Shown in pieces: positions 27,327 through 36,198 of a stretch of 64,000 bases of DNA. The position numbers and the translations under genes are program-made. Source of the DNA: Allobosea vaviloviae (lineage in GTDB: Bacteria; Pseudomonadota; Alphaproteobacteria; Rhizobiales; Beijerinckiaceae); the NCBI RefSeq assembly GCF_001298265.1, contig NZ_LGSZ01000095.1, positions 124,001 to 188,000 on the forward strand. Reading direction: 5' to 3'. The notes under the pieces were generated by a model. It saw only the letters and a list, made by a program, of their open reading frames with translations. It had not been told where the DNA came from and did no database searches. How positions within the stretch are numbered: the stretch's first letter is position 1; every line of letters starts with the position of its first letter.

Positions 27327-28474
27327 CCCGTCCCCTTCCAGGCAAGCCGGCCTTGTTCCGTCACACGAGACGGCTCTCGCCCCTTTGCGGCCTGCCGCTG
27401 CTGCTCGTCCTTTCAGCCTGCGACCGCGCCGAGAAGGCGCCTCCGCAGGCCGGTCGCCCGGTTCAGGTGGTCAAGGTCGAGGCCAGCCTCCTCACCGCGG
27501 GGATCGAGCTCAGCGGCGAGATCCAGGCCGAGAAGACGGTCTCGCTCGCCTTCCGGATCGCCGGGCGCATCGCCGAGCGGCCGGTAAATGTCGGGGACCG
27601 GGTCGCACCCAGGCAGATCGTCGCCAGGCTCGACCGGACGATCGAGACCAACGCCGTCGCCGCCGCCGAGGCGGCGCTGGCAGCCGCGCGCGGCGAGGTC
27701 GTGACAGCGCGCAGCACCTTCGAGCGGCAAGAGCGGCTGATGGGCCAGGGCTTCACCACCCGCCCGCGCTTCGATGCCGCGCAGAAGGCGCAGGAAACCG
27801 CGCAGGCGGCGCTCGAGAATGCCGAGGCCCAGCTCGAACAGGCCCGCGACCGGCTCGGCTTCACCGATCTGCGGGCCGATGTCGCCGGCGTCGTGACGGT
27901 GCGCAGCGCCGAGCCCGGCGAGGTCGTCCAGCCCGGTCAGCCGATCCTCCAGGTCGCGCGCGAGGATGGCCGCGATGCGGTCTTCGCCGTGCCGGCCCGC
28001 GTGCTCGAGGGCAAGACGGGCGATCCGATCGTCCGCGTCGCGCTCGCCGAGGCGCCGGGCATTAGCGCCACTGGGCGGATCCGCGAGATCGCGCCGCAGG
28101 CCGATCCCGTCACCCGCACCTTCCAGGTCCGGGTCGGGCTGCAGGATCCCCCCGAGGCGATGCGGCTGGGATCGACCGTCGTCGGCTCGGTCGCGACGAC
28201 CTCGGCGCGGATCATGTCGATTCCCGCCAAGGCGCTGACGACCTCCGGCCGCGGGGCGGCGGTCTGGATCGTCGATCCGAAGACCTCGACGGTCAGCCTG
28301 AGGCCGATCGACATCCTGCGCTTCGATCCCGACCACGTCGTCGTCTCGCAGGGGCTCGCGCCTGGCGAAACCATCGTCGCGACCGGGGTGCAGGCTCTGC
28401 ATCCTGGCCAGCGCGTCGCGCCGCTGCCGCCCGCGGCCAGTGCGGCGAACACGGCCGCCAGGGCGCCCGGCTGA
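27323..28474 (+). CDS. RND efflux periplasmic adaptor (membrane fusion protein), lipoprotein, copy 2
   Basis: This 383-residue adaptor has a good lipobox (LVLSAC, Cys 33) and the same domain order as copy 1: lipoyl (LAFRIAGRIAERPVNVGDRV), coiled coil, lipoyl, beta-barrel (IREIAPQADPVTRTFQVRVGL). Identity to copy 1 is clear along the whole length, so the pair arose by duplication. Two adaptors for one pump are known from TriABC of Pseudomonas, where both are needed; here they flank the pump gene rather than precede it. Confidence 0.9.
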   Translation: MTRPLPGKPALFRHTRRLSPLCGLPLLLVLSACDRAEKAPPQAGRPVQVVKVEASLLTAGIELSGEIQAEKTVSLAFRIAGRIAERPVNVGDRVAPRQIVARLDRTIETNAVAAAEAALAAARGEVVTARSTFERQERLMGQGFTTRPRFDAAQKAQETAQAALENAEAQLEQARDRLGFTDLRADVAGVVTVRSAEPGEVVQPGQPILQVAREDGRDAVFAVPARVLEGKTGDPIVRVALAEAPGISATGRIREIAPQADPVTRTFQVRVGLQDPPEAMRLGSTVVGSVATTSARIMSIPAKALTTSGRGAAVWIVDPKTSTVSLRPIDILRFDPDHVVVSQGLAPGETIVATGVQALHPGQRVAPLPPAASAANTAARAPG

Positions 28475-28532
28475 CCTCGACCCCATCGCCGGCTGCGCGG
28501 TGACCGCCTTTGTCAACCCAAGGACATTTCCC

Positions 28533-29051
28533 ATGAGTGATCTGGTCTTCATCGCCTTCCCGACCGAGCAGAAGGCCGAGGAGGTCCGCCAGAAGATCCT
28601 GGCGATGCAGCGCGAATACCTGATCGAGCTTGGCGACGCCGTCGTCGTGGTCAAGGACCAGGCCGGGCAGATCAAGCTCAACCAGTTGGTCAACCTGACC
28701 ACGACCGGCGCGGCCTCGGGCGCGCTCTGGGGGACGCTGATCGGCTTCATCTTCATGGCGCCGCTGCTCGGCACGGCGCTGGGCGCGGCCTCCGGTGCGC
28801 TGGGCGGCAAGCTGACCGATGTCGGCATCAACGACCAGTTCATGAAGGATACGGCTGCGGCGCTGCAGCCCAACACGGCCGGGCTGTTCCTGCTGATCCG
28901 CAAGATGACGACCGACAAGGTCCTGGCGGATCTGCGCGGCAGCGGCGGCACGCTGATGAGCACCTCCTTCGACGAGACCAAGGAAGCGGCGCTGCGCGAG
29001 GCGCTCGCCGCCGCGGCCCCCGGCGAGACGGTGACGCCGGCGGCGACATGA
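28533..29051 (+). CDS. DUF1269 family membrane protein
   Basis: This 172-residue protein matches DUF1269: start MSDLVFIAFPTEQKAEEV, then LGDAVVVVKD, a central glycine-rich hydrophobic hairpin (GAASGALWGTLIGFIFMAPL, GAASGALGG), and LFLLIRKMTTDKVLADL. The family is found in many bacteria, often next to stress or envelope genes, with unknown function. The AAGGA sequence before ATG at 28533 sets the start. It begins 58 bp after the adaptor gene and overlaps the next gene by 4 bp. Confidence 0.85.
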   Translation: MSDLVFIAFPTEQKAEEVRQKILAMQREYLIELGDAVVVVKDQAGQIKLNQLVNLTTTGAASGALWGTLIGFIFMAPLLGTALGAASGALGGKLTDVGINDQFMKDTAAALQPNTAGLFLLIRKMTTDKVLADLRGSGGTLMSTSFDETKEAALREALAAAAPGETVTPAAT

Positions 29052-30787
29052 TCGCGCCCGGGGTAGGCGGCCCCATGGCGGAGCGGGCGCAATGGACGCT
29101 CGCGACGGCCAGGCTCGCCGACTTCCAGCCGCTCCTGCCGGCCGAGGAGGAGGTCGTCGCCCGCCTGCTCAGCGGCACCTATGATCGGCTCGGCGACGGC
29201 AGCCGGCCGACCGCGCCGGACCCGAGCCGCGTCGTCAGGGCCGCCTTCCTGCGTTTCTTGATGCTCGGCGGAGAACCGGGCTGCCGGCCGCACGAGAAGG
29301 GCATCCGCATCACCGGCGCCTGGATCGTCGATACGCTTGATCTCGAAGCCTGCCATGTCTTCCGCGACATCGGCCTGATCGACTGCCATTTCGAGGCAAC
29401 GCCGATCCTGCGCGCGGCGATCATCAACCGGCTCTTCCTCGACGGCTCGTCTCTGCCCGGTCTCGAGGCCGAGCGGTTGGAGGCGCGCGGTGGCGTCTAT
29501 CTGCGCGGTGCGCAGGTGAATGGCGAGATCGCCATCGGCCAGTCGCGGCTGGGCGGCAACCTCGAATGCGACGGCGCGACGATCCGCGTCGCCGGCGGCC
29601 ATGCCATCGACGCCAACGCGATCGAACTGCGCAACCTGCTGCTGAGAGGGGCGACGCTGCGCGGCGGCCTCGCCATCGCCGGTGCGCGGATCTCCGCCGA
29701 TCTCGACGCCGCCGGCGCCCGGATCGAGAGCACAGACAGCCTTGCGGTCGACGGCACGGAGGTCGAGATCGGCGGCAGCGTCGTGCTGCGCAAGGCCTCA
29801 GCCGAAGGCGAGGTTAGGCTCGTGGCCTCGGTGATCGGCGGCGATCTCGATGCCAGCGGCGCGACGCTGACCCATCCCGGCGCGATGGCGCTCGATATCA
29901 GCCGTTGCGCCATCAAGGGCGCCTTCTTCCTGCGCGGCGAGGCCTCCGTCACGGGCGCCCTGTCGATGACCGGCGCCTCGATCGGCACCATCCATGATGA
30001 GGTGGCGTCCTGGCCGGGGCAGGGCGATCTCCTGCTCAACCGCTGCCGCTATGGCGCCTTCATCGCCGCCCCCGTGGATGCAGCGAGCCGGCTCGACTGG
30101 CTCTCGCGGCAGGCGCCTGAACGCTGGGGCGAGGATTTCTGGCCTCAGCCCTATGAGCAACTCGCCGCGGTCTTTCGCGAGATGGGTCATGGCGAGGACG
30201 CGCGCGCCGTCCTCATCGTCAAGGAGCGGCTGCAGCGACGGGCGCGGCGGGCGCGGGCGAAGAACCCGCTCTGGCGCGCGGCGCTGACCGTGGCGGACGG
30301 CTTCCTGGCCGCCACGCTGGTCTATGGCCGCCAGCCCCTGCTCGCCTTCGTCTGGCTGATCCTGTTCTGGCTTGTGGGCGTCGGCATCTTCGGGATGGCG
30401 GAGAGGGCGGGCGCCTTCAAGCCCAACAGCGCCGTCGTGCTGCGCTCGCCGGAGTGGACGCTCTGCGGCGTCGAACGCACGCAGCAAAGGCTGCTCGGCG
30501 CGCCGCCCCAAGCTGTGGACGGGCGCGCAGCCCCAGGCCAGACGCAGCTCGCCTGCTATCGCGAGCAGGGCGAGGCCTCGAGCTATCCGGAATTCAACCC
30601 GTGGTTCTATTCCCTCGACACGCTGTTGCCCGTGCTCGATCTCGGTCAGAAATCCTTCTGGCGGCCCAATCCGATCGGCCGTCACGGGCGGGTCGCGATC
30701 AGCTATTTCTATCTTCAGGCCATCGTCGGCTGGGCGCTGAGCCTGTTGGCGGTGGCGGGCTTTTCCGGCCTGGTGAAATCGCCATGA
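29048..30787 (+). CDS. Beta-helix (pentapeptide-like) repeat protein with C-terminal membrane domain
   Basis: This 579-residue protein has an N-terminal part (1-90), a long repeat region (about 90-310) with a regular pattern such as GVYLRGAQVNGEIAIGQSRL and RNLLLRGATLRGGLAIAGA, typical of a right-handed beta-helix, then a helical linker with basic residues (KERLQRRARRARAKNPLWR) and three to four membrane helices near the C-terminus (FVWLILFWLVGVGIFGMA, and the last helix before KSP). Between them lies the conserved block YPEFNPWFYSLDTLLPVLDL. No enzymatic motif is visible. It starts inside the DUF1269 gene (ATGA overlap) and precedes a patatin gene. I do not know a function. Confidence 0.8.
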   Translation: MIAPGVGGPMAERAQWTLATARLADFQPLLPAEEEVVARLLSGTYDRLGDGSRPTAPDPSRVVRAAFLRFLMLGGEPGCRPHEKGIRITGAWIVDTLDLEACHVFRDIGLIDCHFEATPILRAAIINRLFLDGSSLPGLEAERLEARGGVYLRGAQVNGEIAIGQSRLGGNLECDGATIRVAGGHAIDANAIELRNLLLRGATLRGGLAIAGARISADLDAAGARIESTDSLAVDGTEVEIGGSVVLRKASAEGEVRLVASVIGGDLDASGATLTHPGAMALDISRCAIKGAFFLRGEASVTGALSMTGASIGTIHDEVASWPGQGDLLLNRCRYGAFIAAPVDAASRLDWLSRQAPERWGEDFWPQPYEQLAAVFREMGHGEDARAVLIVKERLQRRARRARAKNPLWRAALTVADGFLAATLVYGRQPLLAFVWLILFWLVGVGIFGMAERAGAFKPNSAVVLRSPEWTLCGVERTQQRLLGAPPQAVDGRAAPGQTQLACYREQGEASSYPEFNPWFYSLDTLLPVLDLGQKSFWRPNPIGRHGRVAISYFYLQAIVGWALSLLAVAGFSGLVKSP

Positions 30788-30819
30788 TCGGGCGCGATGC
30801 AATGCTGCGGGGGTGACAG

Positions 30820-31890
30820 GTGAGCAAGGTTCCCAAGACGCCGGACAAGGCAGCCGCAGTCGCGCGCAGCGAAGGCCGCACCCCGCTCATCATCGATCTG
30901 GCGCTCCAGGGCGGCGGGGCGCATGGCGCCTTCACCTGGGGTGTGCTGGACCGCATCCTCGAGGAGGACTGGCTGACGATCAGCGCGATCTCGGGGACAT
31001 CGGCCGGTGCCATGAACGCCGCCGTGCTGGCTTCGGGCTTCGCCAAGGCCGGTCGCGAGGGTGCGCGGCAGGCGCTGGAGGCGTTCTGGCGCAAGACCTC
31101 GGAAGCGGCGCGCTTCAGCCCGTTCCAGCGCAGCCCGCTCGATGTGCTGCTCGGGCGCTGGACGCTCGACAACTCGCCGCTCTTCGTCGCGATGGACCTG
31201 ATGTCCCGCGTCGTGTCGCCCTACAGCCTCAATCCCGGCGGGGCGAACCCGCTGGCCGACATCCTGGCCGAGGTGATCGATTTCGAGGCGCTGGCGGGCG
31301 GCCCGATCAAGCTCTTCGTCACCGCCACCAATGTCCGCACCGGCCGGGGCCGCGTCTTCCGCAATGCCGAGATCACGCCGCAGGCGCTGCTGGCCTCGGC
31401 CTGCCTGCCGACGCTGTTCCAGGCGATCGAGATCGACGGCGACGGCTACTGGGACGGCGGCTATTCCGGCAATCCGACGATGACGCCGCTGATCCAGGAG
31501 AGCGACGCGCTCGACACCATCCTGGTTCAGATCAACCCGGTCGAGCGGCCGGGCACGCCGACGACCGCCCGCGACATCCTCAACCGCCTGAACGAGGTCT
31601 CGTTCAACAGCGTCCTGCTGAAGGAACTCAGGATGATGGCGCTGCTGCGCAACGGCGCCAATCCCAGGGATCGGGAGGGTGCGCGCTGGGCCGGGATGCG
31701 CCTTCACCGCGTGACCAGCGACAGGATGGCGGAGCTCGGCTATTCCTCGAAGCTCAACGCGGAATGGGAGTTCCTGACCATGCTGCGGGCGGAGGGGCGC
31801 CAGTCGGCGGAAGCCTTTTACAGGGCACACAGGGACGATCTCGGCCGGCGCTCGACGCTCGATCTCGACGAACTCACGCAAGGCGTCTGA
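30820..31890 (+). CDS. Patatin-like phospholipase
   Basis: This 356-residue enzyme has the patatin Ser-Asp dyad: oxyanion LQGGGAHGAF (residues 29-38), nucleophile GTSAG with S61 and catalytic D212 in WDGGYSGNP. It starts with GTG. There is no signal peptide, so it is probably cytoplasmic or peripheral, like the RssA group. It is expected to hydrolyse acyl esters of phospholipids. It starts 33 bp after the beta-helix protein and its stop shares a base with the next start (TGATG). Confidence 0.9.
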   Translation: MSKVPKTPDKAAAVARSEGRTPLIIDLALQGGGAHGAFTWGVLDRILEEDWLTISAISGTSAGAMNAAVLASGFAKAGREGARQALEAFWRKTSEAARFSPFQRSPLDVLLGRWTLDNSPLFVAMDLMSRVVSPYSLNPGGANPLADILAEVIDFEALAGGPIKLFVTATNVRTGRGRVFRNAEITPQALLASACLPTLFQAIEIDGDGYWDGGYSGNPTMTPLIQESDALDTILVQINPVERPGTPTTARDILNRLNEVSFNSVLLKELRMMALLRNGANPRDREGARWAGMRLHRVTSDRMAELGYSSKLNAEWEFLTMLRAEGRQSAEAFYRAHRDDLGRRSTLDLDELTQGV

Positions 31891-32996
31891 TGACGCCCGT
31901 TTTCCCTCCATCAGACCAGCGAGAACCACCCGGCATGCCCATGACCAGCGGCAGGATTCATCAAGGCGCGCAGGTTCTGATCGCGATCATTCTCGTGGTC
32001 GCGGCGTTGTCGGTCGCCAGCTCGGTCTTCGCGCCCGTGGCGTTTGCGCTGTTCATCATCGCGTTGGTCTGGCCGCTGCAGCGCAGCCTGCAGGGCTTCC
32101 TGCCGCGCATGCTGGCGCTGGCGATCAGCATCGTGGTGATGGTGCTGGCCTTCCTCGCCTTCGGATCGCTGATCGTCTGGGCTTTCGGCCGGGTCGGGCG
32201 CTGGATCGCGGCCGATGCGGCGCGCTTCCAGCAGTTCTACGACCAGGCCACGCTCTGGCTCGAAGGCCATGGCATCGCCGTGACCGGGCTCTGGGCGGAA
32301 AACTTCAACGTCGCCTGGATGCTGCGCATGGCGCAGACGATCAGCGGCCGGCTGAACACGACGATGAGCTTCTGGCTGGTCGTGCTGGTCTATGTCATCC
32401 TCGGCCTGCTCGAGGTCGAGGATTTCGGCCGCAAGCTCAGGGGCATGCGCAACCGCCTGGTCGGCGACGTGCTGCTGCGCGGCAGCATGCAGACCGCCGC
32501 GAAGCTGCACCGCTACATGATGGTGCGGACCGCGATGAGCCTGATCACCGGCGTCCTGGTCTGGGGATTCGCGACCGTGGTGGGCCTGCCGCTCGCGGCC
32601 GAATGGGGCTTCATCGCCTTCTCGCTGAACTACATCCCCTTCCTTGGACCACTGGTCGCCACCGTCTTCCCGACGCTGTTCGCGATGACGCAGTTCGGCT
32701 CCTGGCAGGCGGTGGTCGCTGTCTTCGCCTGCCTGAACCTGATCCAGTTCATCGTCGGCAGCTATATCGAGCCCCGCGTCGCCGGCAGCGCGCTGTCCAT
32801 GTCGCCGACGCTGGTCCTGTTCTCGGTGTTCTTCTGGAGTTATCTCTGGGGCGTGTTCGGCGCCTTCATCGGCGTGCCCCTGACCATCGCGCTGCTGACC
32901 TTCTGTGCCCAGCATCCCGCGAGCCAGTGGCTAGCGGAGCTGTTCGGCTCCGGAGCCCCCGAGCCGGTCCCGGCCAACGACGTCGTCAAGGCTTGA
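31890..32996 (+). CDS. AI-2E family transporter
   Basis: This 368-residue membrane protein belongs to the AI-2E (PerM/YdiK/TqsA) family: hydrophobic pairs at the N-terminus, a periplasmic or soluble middle domain, and the conserved C-terminal blocks LNYIPFLGPLVATVFPTLFA, NLIQFIVGSYIEPRVAGSAL and GVPLTIALLTF. Members export small molecules or act in Na+/Li+ antiport and stress; the AI-2 label is historical. The start overlaps the patatin stop by one base; an ATG at 31935 is an alternative. Its 3' end overlaps the convergent metallophosphoesterase gene by 66 bp. Confidence 0.9.
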   Translation: MTPVFPPSDQREPPGMPMTSGRIHQGAQVLIAIILVVAALSVASSVFAPVAFALFIIALVWPLQRSLQGFLPRMLALAISIVVMVLAFLAFGSLIVWAFGRVGRWIAADAARFQQFYDQATLWLEGHGIAVTGLWAENFNVAWMLRMAQTISGRLNTTMSFWLVVLVYVILGLLEVEDFGRKLRGMRNRLVGDVLLRGSMQTAAKLHRYMMVRTAMSLITGVLVWGFATVVGLPLAAEWGFIAFSLNYIPFLGPLVATVFPTLFAMTQFGSWQAVVAVFACLNLIQFIVGSYIEPRVAGSALSMSPTLVLFSVFFWSYLWGVFGAFIGVPLTIALLTFCAQHPASQWLAELFGSGAPEPVPANDVVKA

Positions 32997-34742
32997 GGGC
33001 TCACCCGGCGCCCCGGGCAATTCAGGCCCGATCTCGATCCGCTCCGGCGTCATCAGCGCCAGCCCGCCATCGGCCGCCGCACCGAGATGGTGGATGTAGA
33101 AGGCGGTCGGCTCGTCGTTCATGGCCTCCATGACCGGGGACGGCGCCGAGACAATGCGCAGCGGGCCGCAGCAGCCAATCCAGTCGACATGGCGGTGGCC
33201 ATGCATCGCGACGAGCCGGTGCGCCTGCCGCTTCAGCAGGCGCACGAAGCGGCTGCCATTGATCAGCGCCGTGCCGATCCGCTCGGAAAAGGCCTTGGCC
33301 TGCTGCGGATACTCGACCGGGTGGTGATGCAACGCCACGACGAAGCGCGCACGGGGATACTGCGCCAGAGCCGCCAGCGTCGCCTGCATGTCCTCTTCCG
33401 CCACGAGGCCGAGCGCATTGGTGAAGGAGAAATGCGTCTCCGCATTCGAGTTCAGCAGCACCACGCCGAGCCCGTCCGGCTCGGTGGGCGGCAGCACCAT
33501 CGGGAAGGATGCCTCCCAGACCGCCGACAGTCCTCGCGACAGGCGCAAGCCCCCGGCATCGGCGAAGGCTGCGATCGCGGCGCGATGCGGCTGCAAGCGC
33601 TCCGACAGCGTCTGGCCGATCCGGCCCGCCGTCTTGTCGACGACATGGACGCGCGCGCCCTGCACGGACTCCATCACCGAGAGCGTCCGCATCTGGCGCA
33701 GGCGCTTTCCGGGGCTGCCGGGTAATTCGAGCCGCGCCGGATTGGCCCGGTCGACGATGTTGACGTCGTGGTTGCCGGGCAGGATCAGGCTCAGCGCCGC
33801 CAGCTCCGGATGGCGAGCCAGCGCATCGAGGAACTCGGCCCATTCGGCCGAGCGGCCGGCATCGGTCATGTCGCCGGTGATCAGCACGAGATCGAGCGGC
33901 GCGGCTGCATGGATCGCAGCCAGCCGCGCCAGCACCAAAGCCAGCCTGTCGTTGCCACGCGGGCCGGCGCGGCCGCTCTCGATGCGAAAGCCGTAGCGCT
34001 CGCCGACGACATGGATGTCGGAGAGATGCACCACCCGCCACGTCCGGTCTGACCCGAAGGCCTCGTCGAAGCCGGCGAGATCGCGGGGCTGGTCCATCGT
34101 CCCGTCAGCGATGCCCCAGAGCAGTGCGGCGCCAGCGAAATAGGCGCTCATCACAGCGATGGTGTTGGCGAGCGCCGGCCGCACCAGCCTCAGGGGATAG
34201 GCGAGATCGGCAATCTCGCCAGACCAGCGCGTCGCTGGCCAGACGGCCGCCGTGATCGCGAGCGCGATCAGCGCCGCGCCGAGGCCCGCCGCGAAAGCCG
34301 TCAGCGACCGCAGCCGCGCGCGGCTGTCCTCGCTCGCGTCCACGGAGAGAAAGCGCTCGGCGAAATGGCGCAGGCCTTCGCGGGCGAGCACATAGCCCGG
34401 CTGGACGGCCAGCGAGATCAGCGACCAGAAGCTGCGTTCCACGGCCCGCAGCAGGGGCCGTAGGCCGAACCAGCCGATGGCGGCGACCAGCCCCAGCAGC
34501 AGGAACGGCCCTATTCCGGCCAGTGCCAGGATCCGGTCCGAGACGTTGTCGAACCAGGCCGTGACGACGAGGGGAGCAACGCCCAGCATGACGCCGGGCA
34601 CCAGCGCCAGGATGATCCAGGCCAGGGCGAGCTTGGGCAGGTTGATCTCGCCCAGAAGCGTGCCGGCGATGGCGAGCAGCGAATGCGTCTTGGTGCTGCT
34701 GGCGTCGTCTTCGGCGTCGCCGCCGCGCGGCTCGATCAGCAT
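32931..34742 (-). CDS. Membrane-anchored metallophosphoesterase
   Basis: This protein of about 603 residues has an N-terminal half with four or five membrane segments (for example LAWIILALVPGVMLGVAPLV) and a C-terminal calcineurin-like phosphoesterase. The metal motifs are all present: VVHLSDIHVVGE, LITGDMTDAG, LPGNHDVN, LHHHPVEY and MHGHRHVDW. It probably hydrolyses a phosphate ester or phosphodiester at the membrane. The ATG at 34742 is taken as start; a TTG at 34763 is possible. The final 21 codons overlap the convergent AI-2E gene, with TAG at 32931-32933 reading inside it. Confidence 0.88.
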   Translation of the reverse strand: MLIEPRGGDAEDDASSTKTHSLLAIAGTLLGEINLPKLALAWIILALVPGVMLGVAPLVVTAWFDNVSDRILALAGIGPFLLLGLVAAIGWFGLRPLLRAVERSFWSLISLAVQPGYVLAREGLRHFAERFLSVDASEDSRARLRSLTAFAAGLGAALIALAITAAVWPATRWSGEIADLAYPLRLVRPALANTIAVMSAYFAGAALLWGIADGTMDQPRDLAGFDEAFGSDRTWRVVHLSDIHVVGERYGFRIESGRAGPRGNDRLALVLARLAAIHAAAPLDLVLITGDMTDAGRSAEWAEFLDALARHPELAALSLILPGNHDVNIVDRANPARLELPGSPGKRLRQMRTLSVMESVQGARVHVVDKTAGRIGQTLSERLQPHRAAIAAFADAGGLRLSRGLSAVWEASFPMVLPPTEPDGLGVVLLNSNAETHFSFTNALGLVAEEDMQATLAALAQYPRARFVVALHHHPVEYPQQAKAFSERIGTALINGSRFVRLLKRQAHRLVAMHGHRHVDWIGCCGPLRIVSAPSPVMEAMNDEPTAFYIHHLGAAADGGLALMTPERIEIGPELPGAPGEPSSLDDVVGRDRLGGSGAEQLR

Positions 34743-35115
34743 GTGCCAGGCGCCGATGCGCAAGCTGCGGCATGAGCCGAGCTGCTCCCTGGCGAGAGAA
34801 CGGACGCGTCCGGACGAGGCTCAGCAACCATTGATGCGACCCGAAACGGCCCACCCGAAAATGGGACGGCGGGCACAGAACTGAGACAGGCGGCAGATGC
34901 CCGCTTCTGGAGTGAATGCTAACCTGACGGCAGCGCAGATTACAAGATCATATTCGTCAGACAAGCCAGAGATTATGTTTTCTCATGAAGACGCAAAGCA
35001 CAGTTTCGTCTTCGAGCGGTTTATCTGCCGATTTGTTTTGTGTTTCGTCTTTGGAGCGCTGTTCACGGAGGTGTGAATCGCTGCGCTGCGCGCCGGCCGA
35101 TGGATCCTCCTCGCC
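34743..35115. other. Divergent intergenic region before the antiporter operon
   Basis: This region separates the phosphoesterase gene (minus) from the antiporter operon (plus). The part from 34925 to 35045 is noticeably A/T-richer than the surroundings and probably carries the antiporter promoter. I see no convincing palindrome, riboswitch or small gene. Confidence 0.4.
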
Positions 35116-35628
35116 ATGACCGTACCGTCATCTCCGCGCCGGCCCCTCTGGCGGCCGAGCCTGCTGGGACGAGGCCTGCTCTTCTTTGCGCTCTGGCTCG
35201 TTTTGATCGGTGCGGCCCTCAAGGATTGGCCGGTCGGCCTCGTCGCGGCCGCCGCCGCGACCTGGGCCAGCATCCCGCTCTGGCCGCCGGAGAGCCGGCT
35301 GTCGGCGACCGGGCTCGCCCGCTTCGTCCTGCGCTTCCTGCCGCAGGCGGTGGCGGCGGGGCTCGACGTCGCACGCCGCGCCTTCGCCCGGCGCATCGCG
35401 ATGAAGCCGGGGATCGTGACCTACCGGGCCAGTCTGCGGCCGGGTCTGGCGCAGGGCGCGCTCTGCGCGGTGATGAGCCTCCAACCGGGCAAGCTGCCGG
35501 TGTCCTGCGCGGCAAGGGGCGACATGCGCGTGCATTGCCTGGACAGCGACGCATCCGTCACGGCCGAGCTTGCTGCCGACGAGGCGGCGTTCCTGCGCAT
35601 TCTGCCGGGAGGACGCGCTGGTGGCTGA
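35116..35628 (+). CDS. mrpE: MrpE/MbhA-like cation:proton antiporter subunit
   Basis: This 170-residue protein is a MnhE/MrpE subunit: two N-terminal membrane helices (GRGLLFFALWLVLIGAALKD, VGLVAAAAATWASIPLW), the block RFVLRFLPQAVAAGLDVARRAF, and the cytoplasmic part with PGIVTYRASLRPGLAQGALCAVM...PGKLPV. It is the first of seven overlapping genes of a Mrp/Mbh-type antiporter. The ribosome binding site is weak. In Mrp complexes MrpE is a small subunit needed for assembly. Confidence 0.9.
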   Translation: MTVPSSPRRPLWRPSLLGRGLLFFALWLVLIGAALKDWPVGLVAAAAATWASIPLWPPESRLSATGLARFVLRFLPQAVAAGLDVARRAFARRIAMKPGIVTYRASLRPGLAQGALCAVMSLQPGKLPVSCAARGDMRVHCLDSDASVTAELAADEAAFLRILPGGRAGG

Positions 35629-35908
35629 AAGCCTCACGCTCATTGCTCTCTTCGTCCTGCTGGCCAGCGCGGCCGGGCTGGCGATCGTGCTGCGCTCCCA
35701 CATCGCGATCGAGAAGCTGATGGCGGTGCAATTGCTCGGCACCGGCGGCGCCGCAACCCTGCTCCTGCTCGGCGCGGCCACCGCGCAGCCGGCGCTTGCC
35801 GATGTTGCCCTGCTGCTGGTCCTGCTGTCGGCCTTTTCCTGCGCGGCCTTCACACTGGGGGAGGGCGAGTCCCCTGAGGCGGCCGCCAAACCGGACGAGC
35901 CGTCGTGA
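35621..35908 (+). CDS. mrpF: MrpF/MbhB-like antiporter subunit
   Basis: This 95-residue membrane protein has three hydrophobic helices (LTLIALFVLLASAAGLAIVL, LMAVQLLGTGGAATLLLLGA, LADVALLLVLLSAFSCAAF). The pattern around the second and third helix, with Asp in LADVALLLVLLS, fits MrpF (xxDIALVLALLSFxxT). The GTG start at 35621 follows GGAGGACGCGCTG and overlaps the mrpE stop by 8 bp. Confidence 0.85.
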   Translation: MAESLTLIALFVLLASAAGLAIVLRSHIAIEKLMAVQLLGTGGAATLLLLGAATAQPALADVALLLVLLSAFSCAAFTLGEGESPEAAAKPDEPS

Positions 35909-36198
35909 TGGGGCTGGCGGACGCGTTCACGCTCATCTGCGTCGTCGCCGGCGCCGTGCTGTTCCTGGCGGGAACGCTGGGGCTGCTGCGCTTTCCCGAT
36001 ACGCTCAGCCGCCTGCACGCGCTGAGCAAGGCGGACAATCTCGGGCTGGGCCTGATCGTGCTGGGACTGATGCCGCAGCAGGCGAGCCTCATGGGCGGAG
36101 CCAAGCTTGTCTGCATCTGGCTCCTCGCGCAGCTCTCGGCCGCAACCGCGAGCCAGCTGATCGCCGGCATCGCCGCGCGCCGGAAGCCGCAGGCATGA
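35908..36198 (+). CDS. mrpG: MrpG/MbhC-like antiporter subunit
   Basis: This 96-residue membrane protein matches MnhG/MrpG: ADAFTLICVVAGAVLFLAGTLGLLRFPDTLSRLHALSKADNLGLGLIVLG contains the family signature GLLRFPDxxSRLHAxxKAxTLG. Its ATG shares one base with the preceding stop (TGATG), and its stop overlaps the following start (ATGA). Confidence 0.92.
   Translation: MGLADAFTLICVVAGAVLFLAGTLGLLRFPDTLSRLHALSKADNLGLGLIVLGLMPQQASLMGGAKLVCIWLLAQLSAATASQLIAGIAARRKPQA

Noticed and set aside
30813..31889. Upstream part of the long plus frame that leads into the AI-2E gene
   Set aside because: It runs out of frame through the patatin gene; the AI-2E family similarity begins only after the ATG at 31890.
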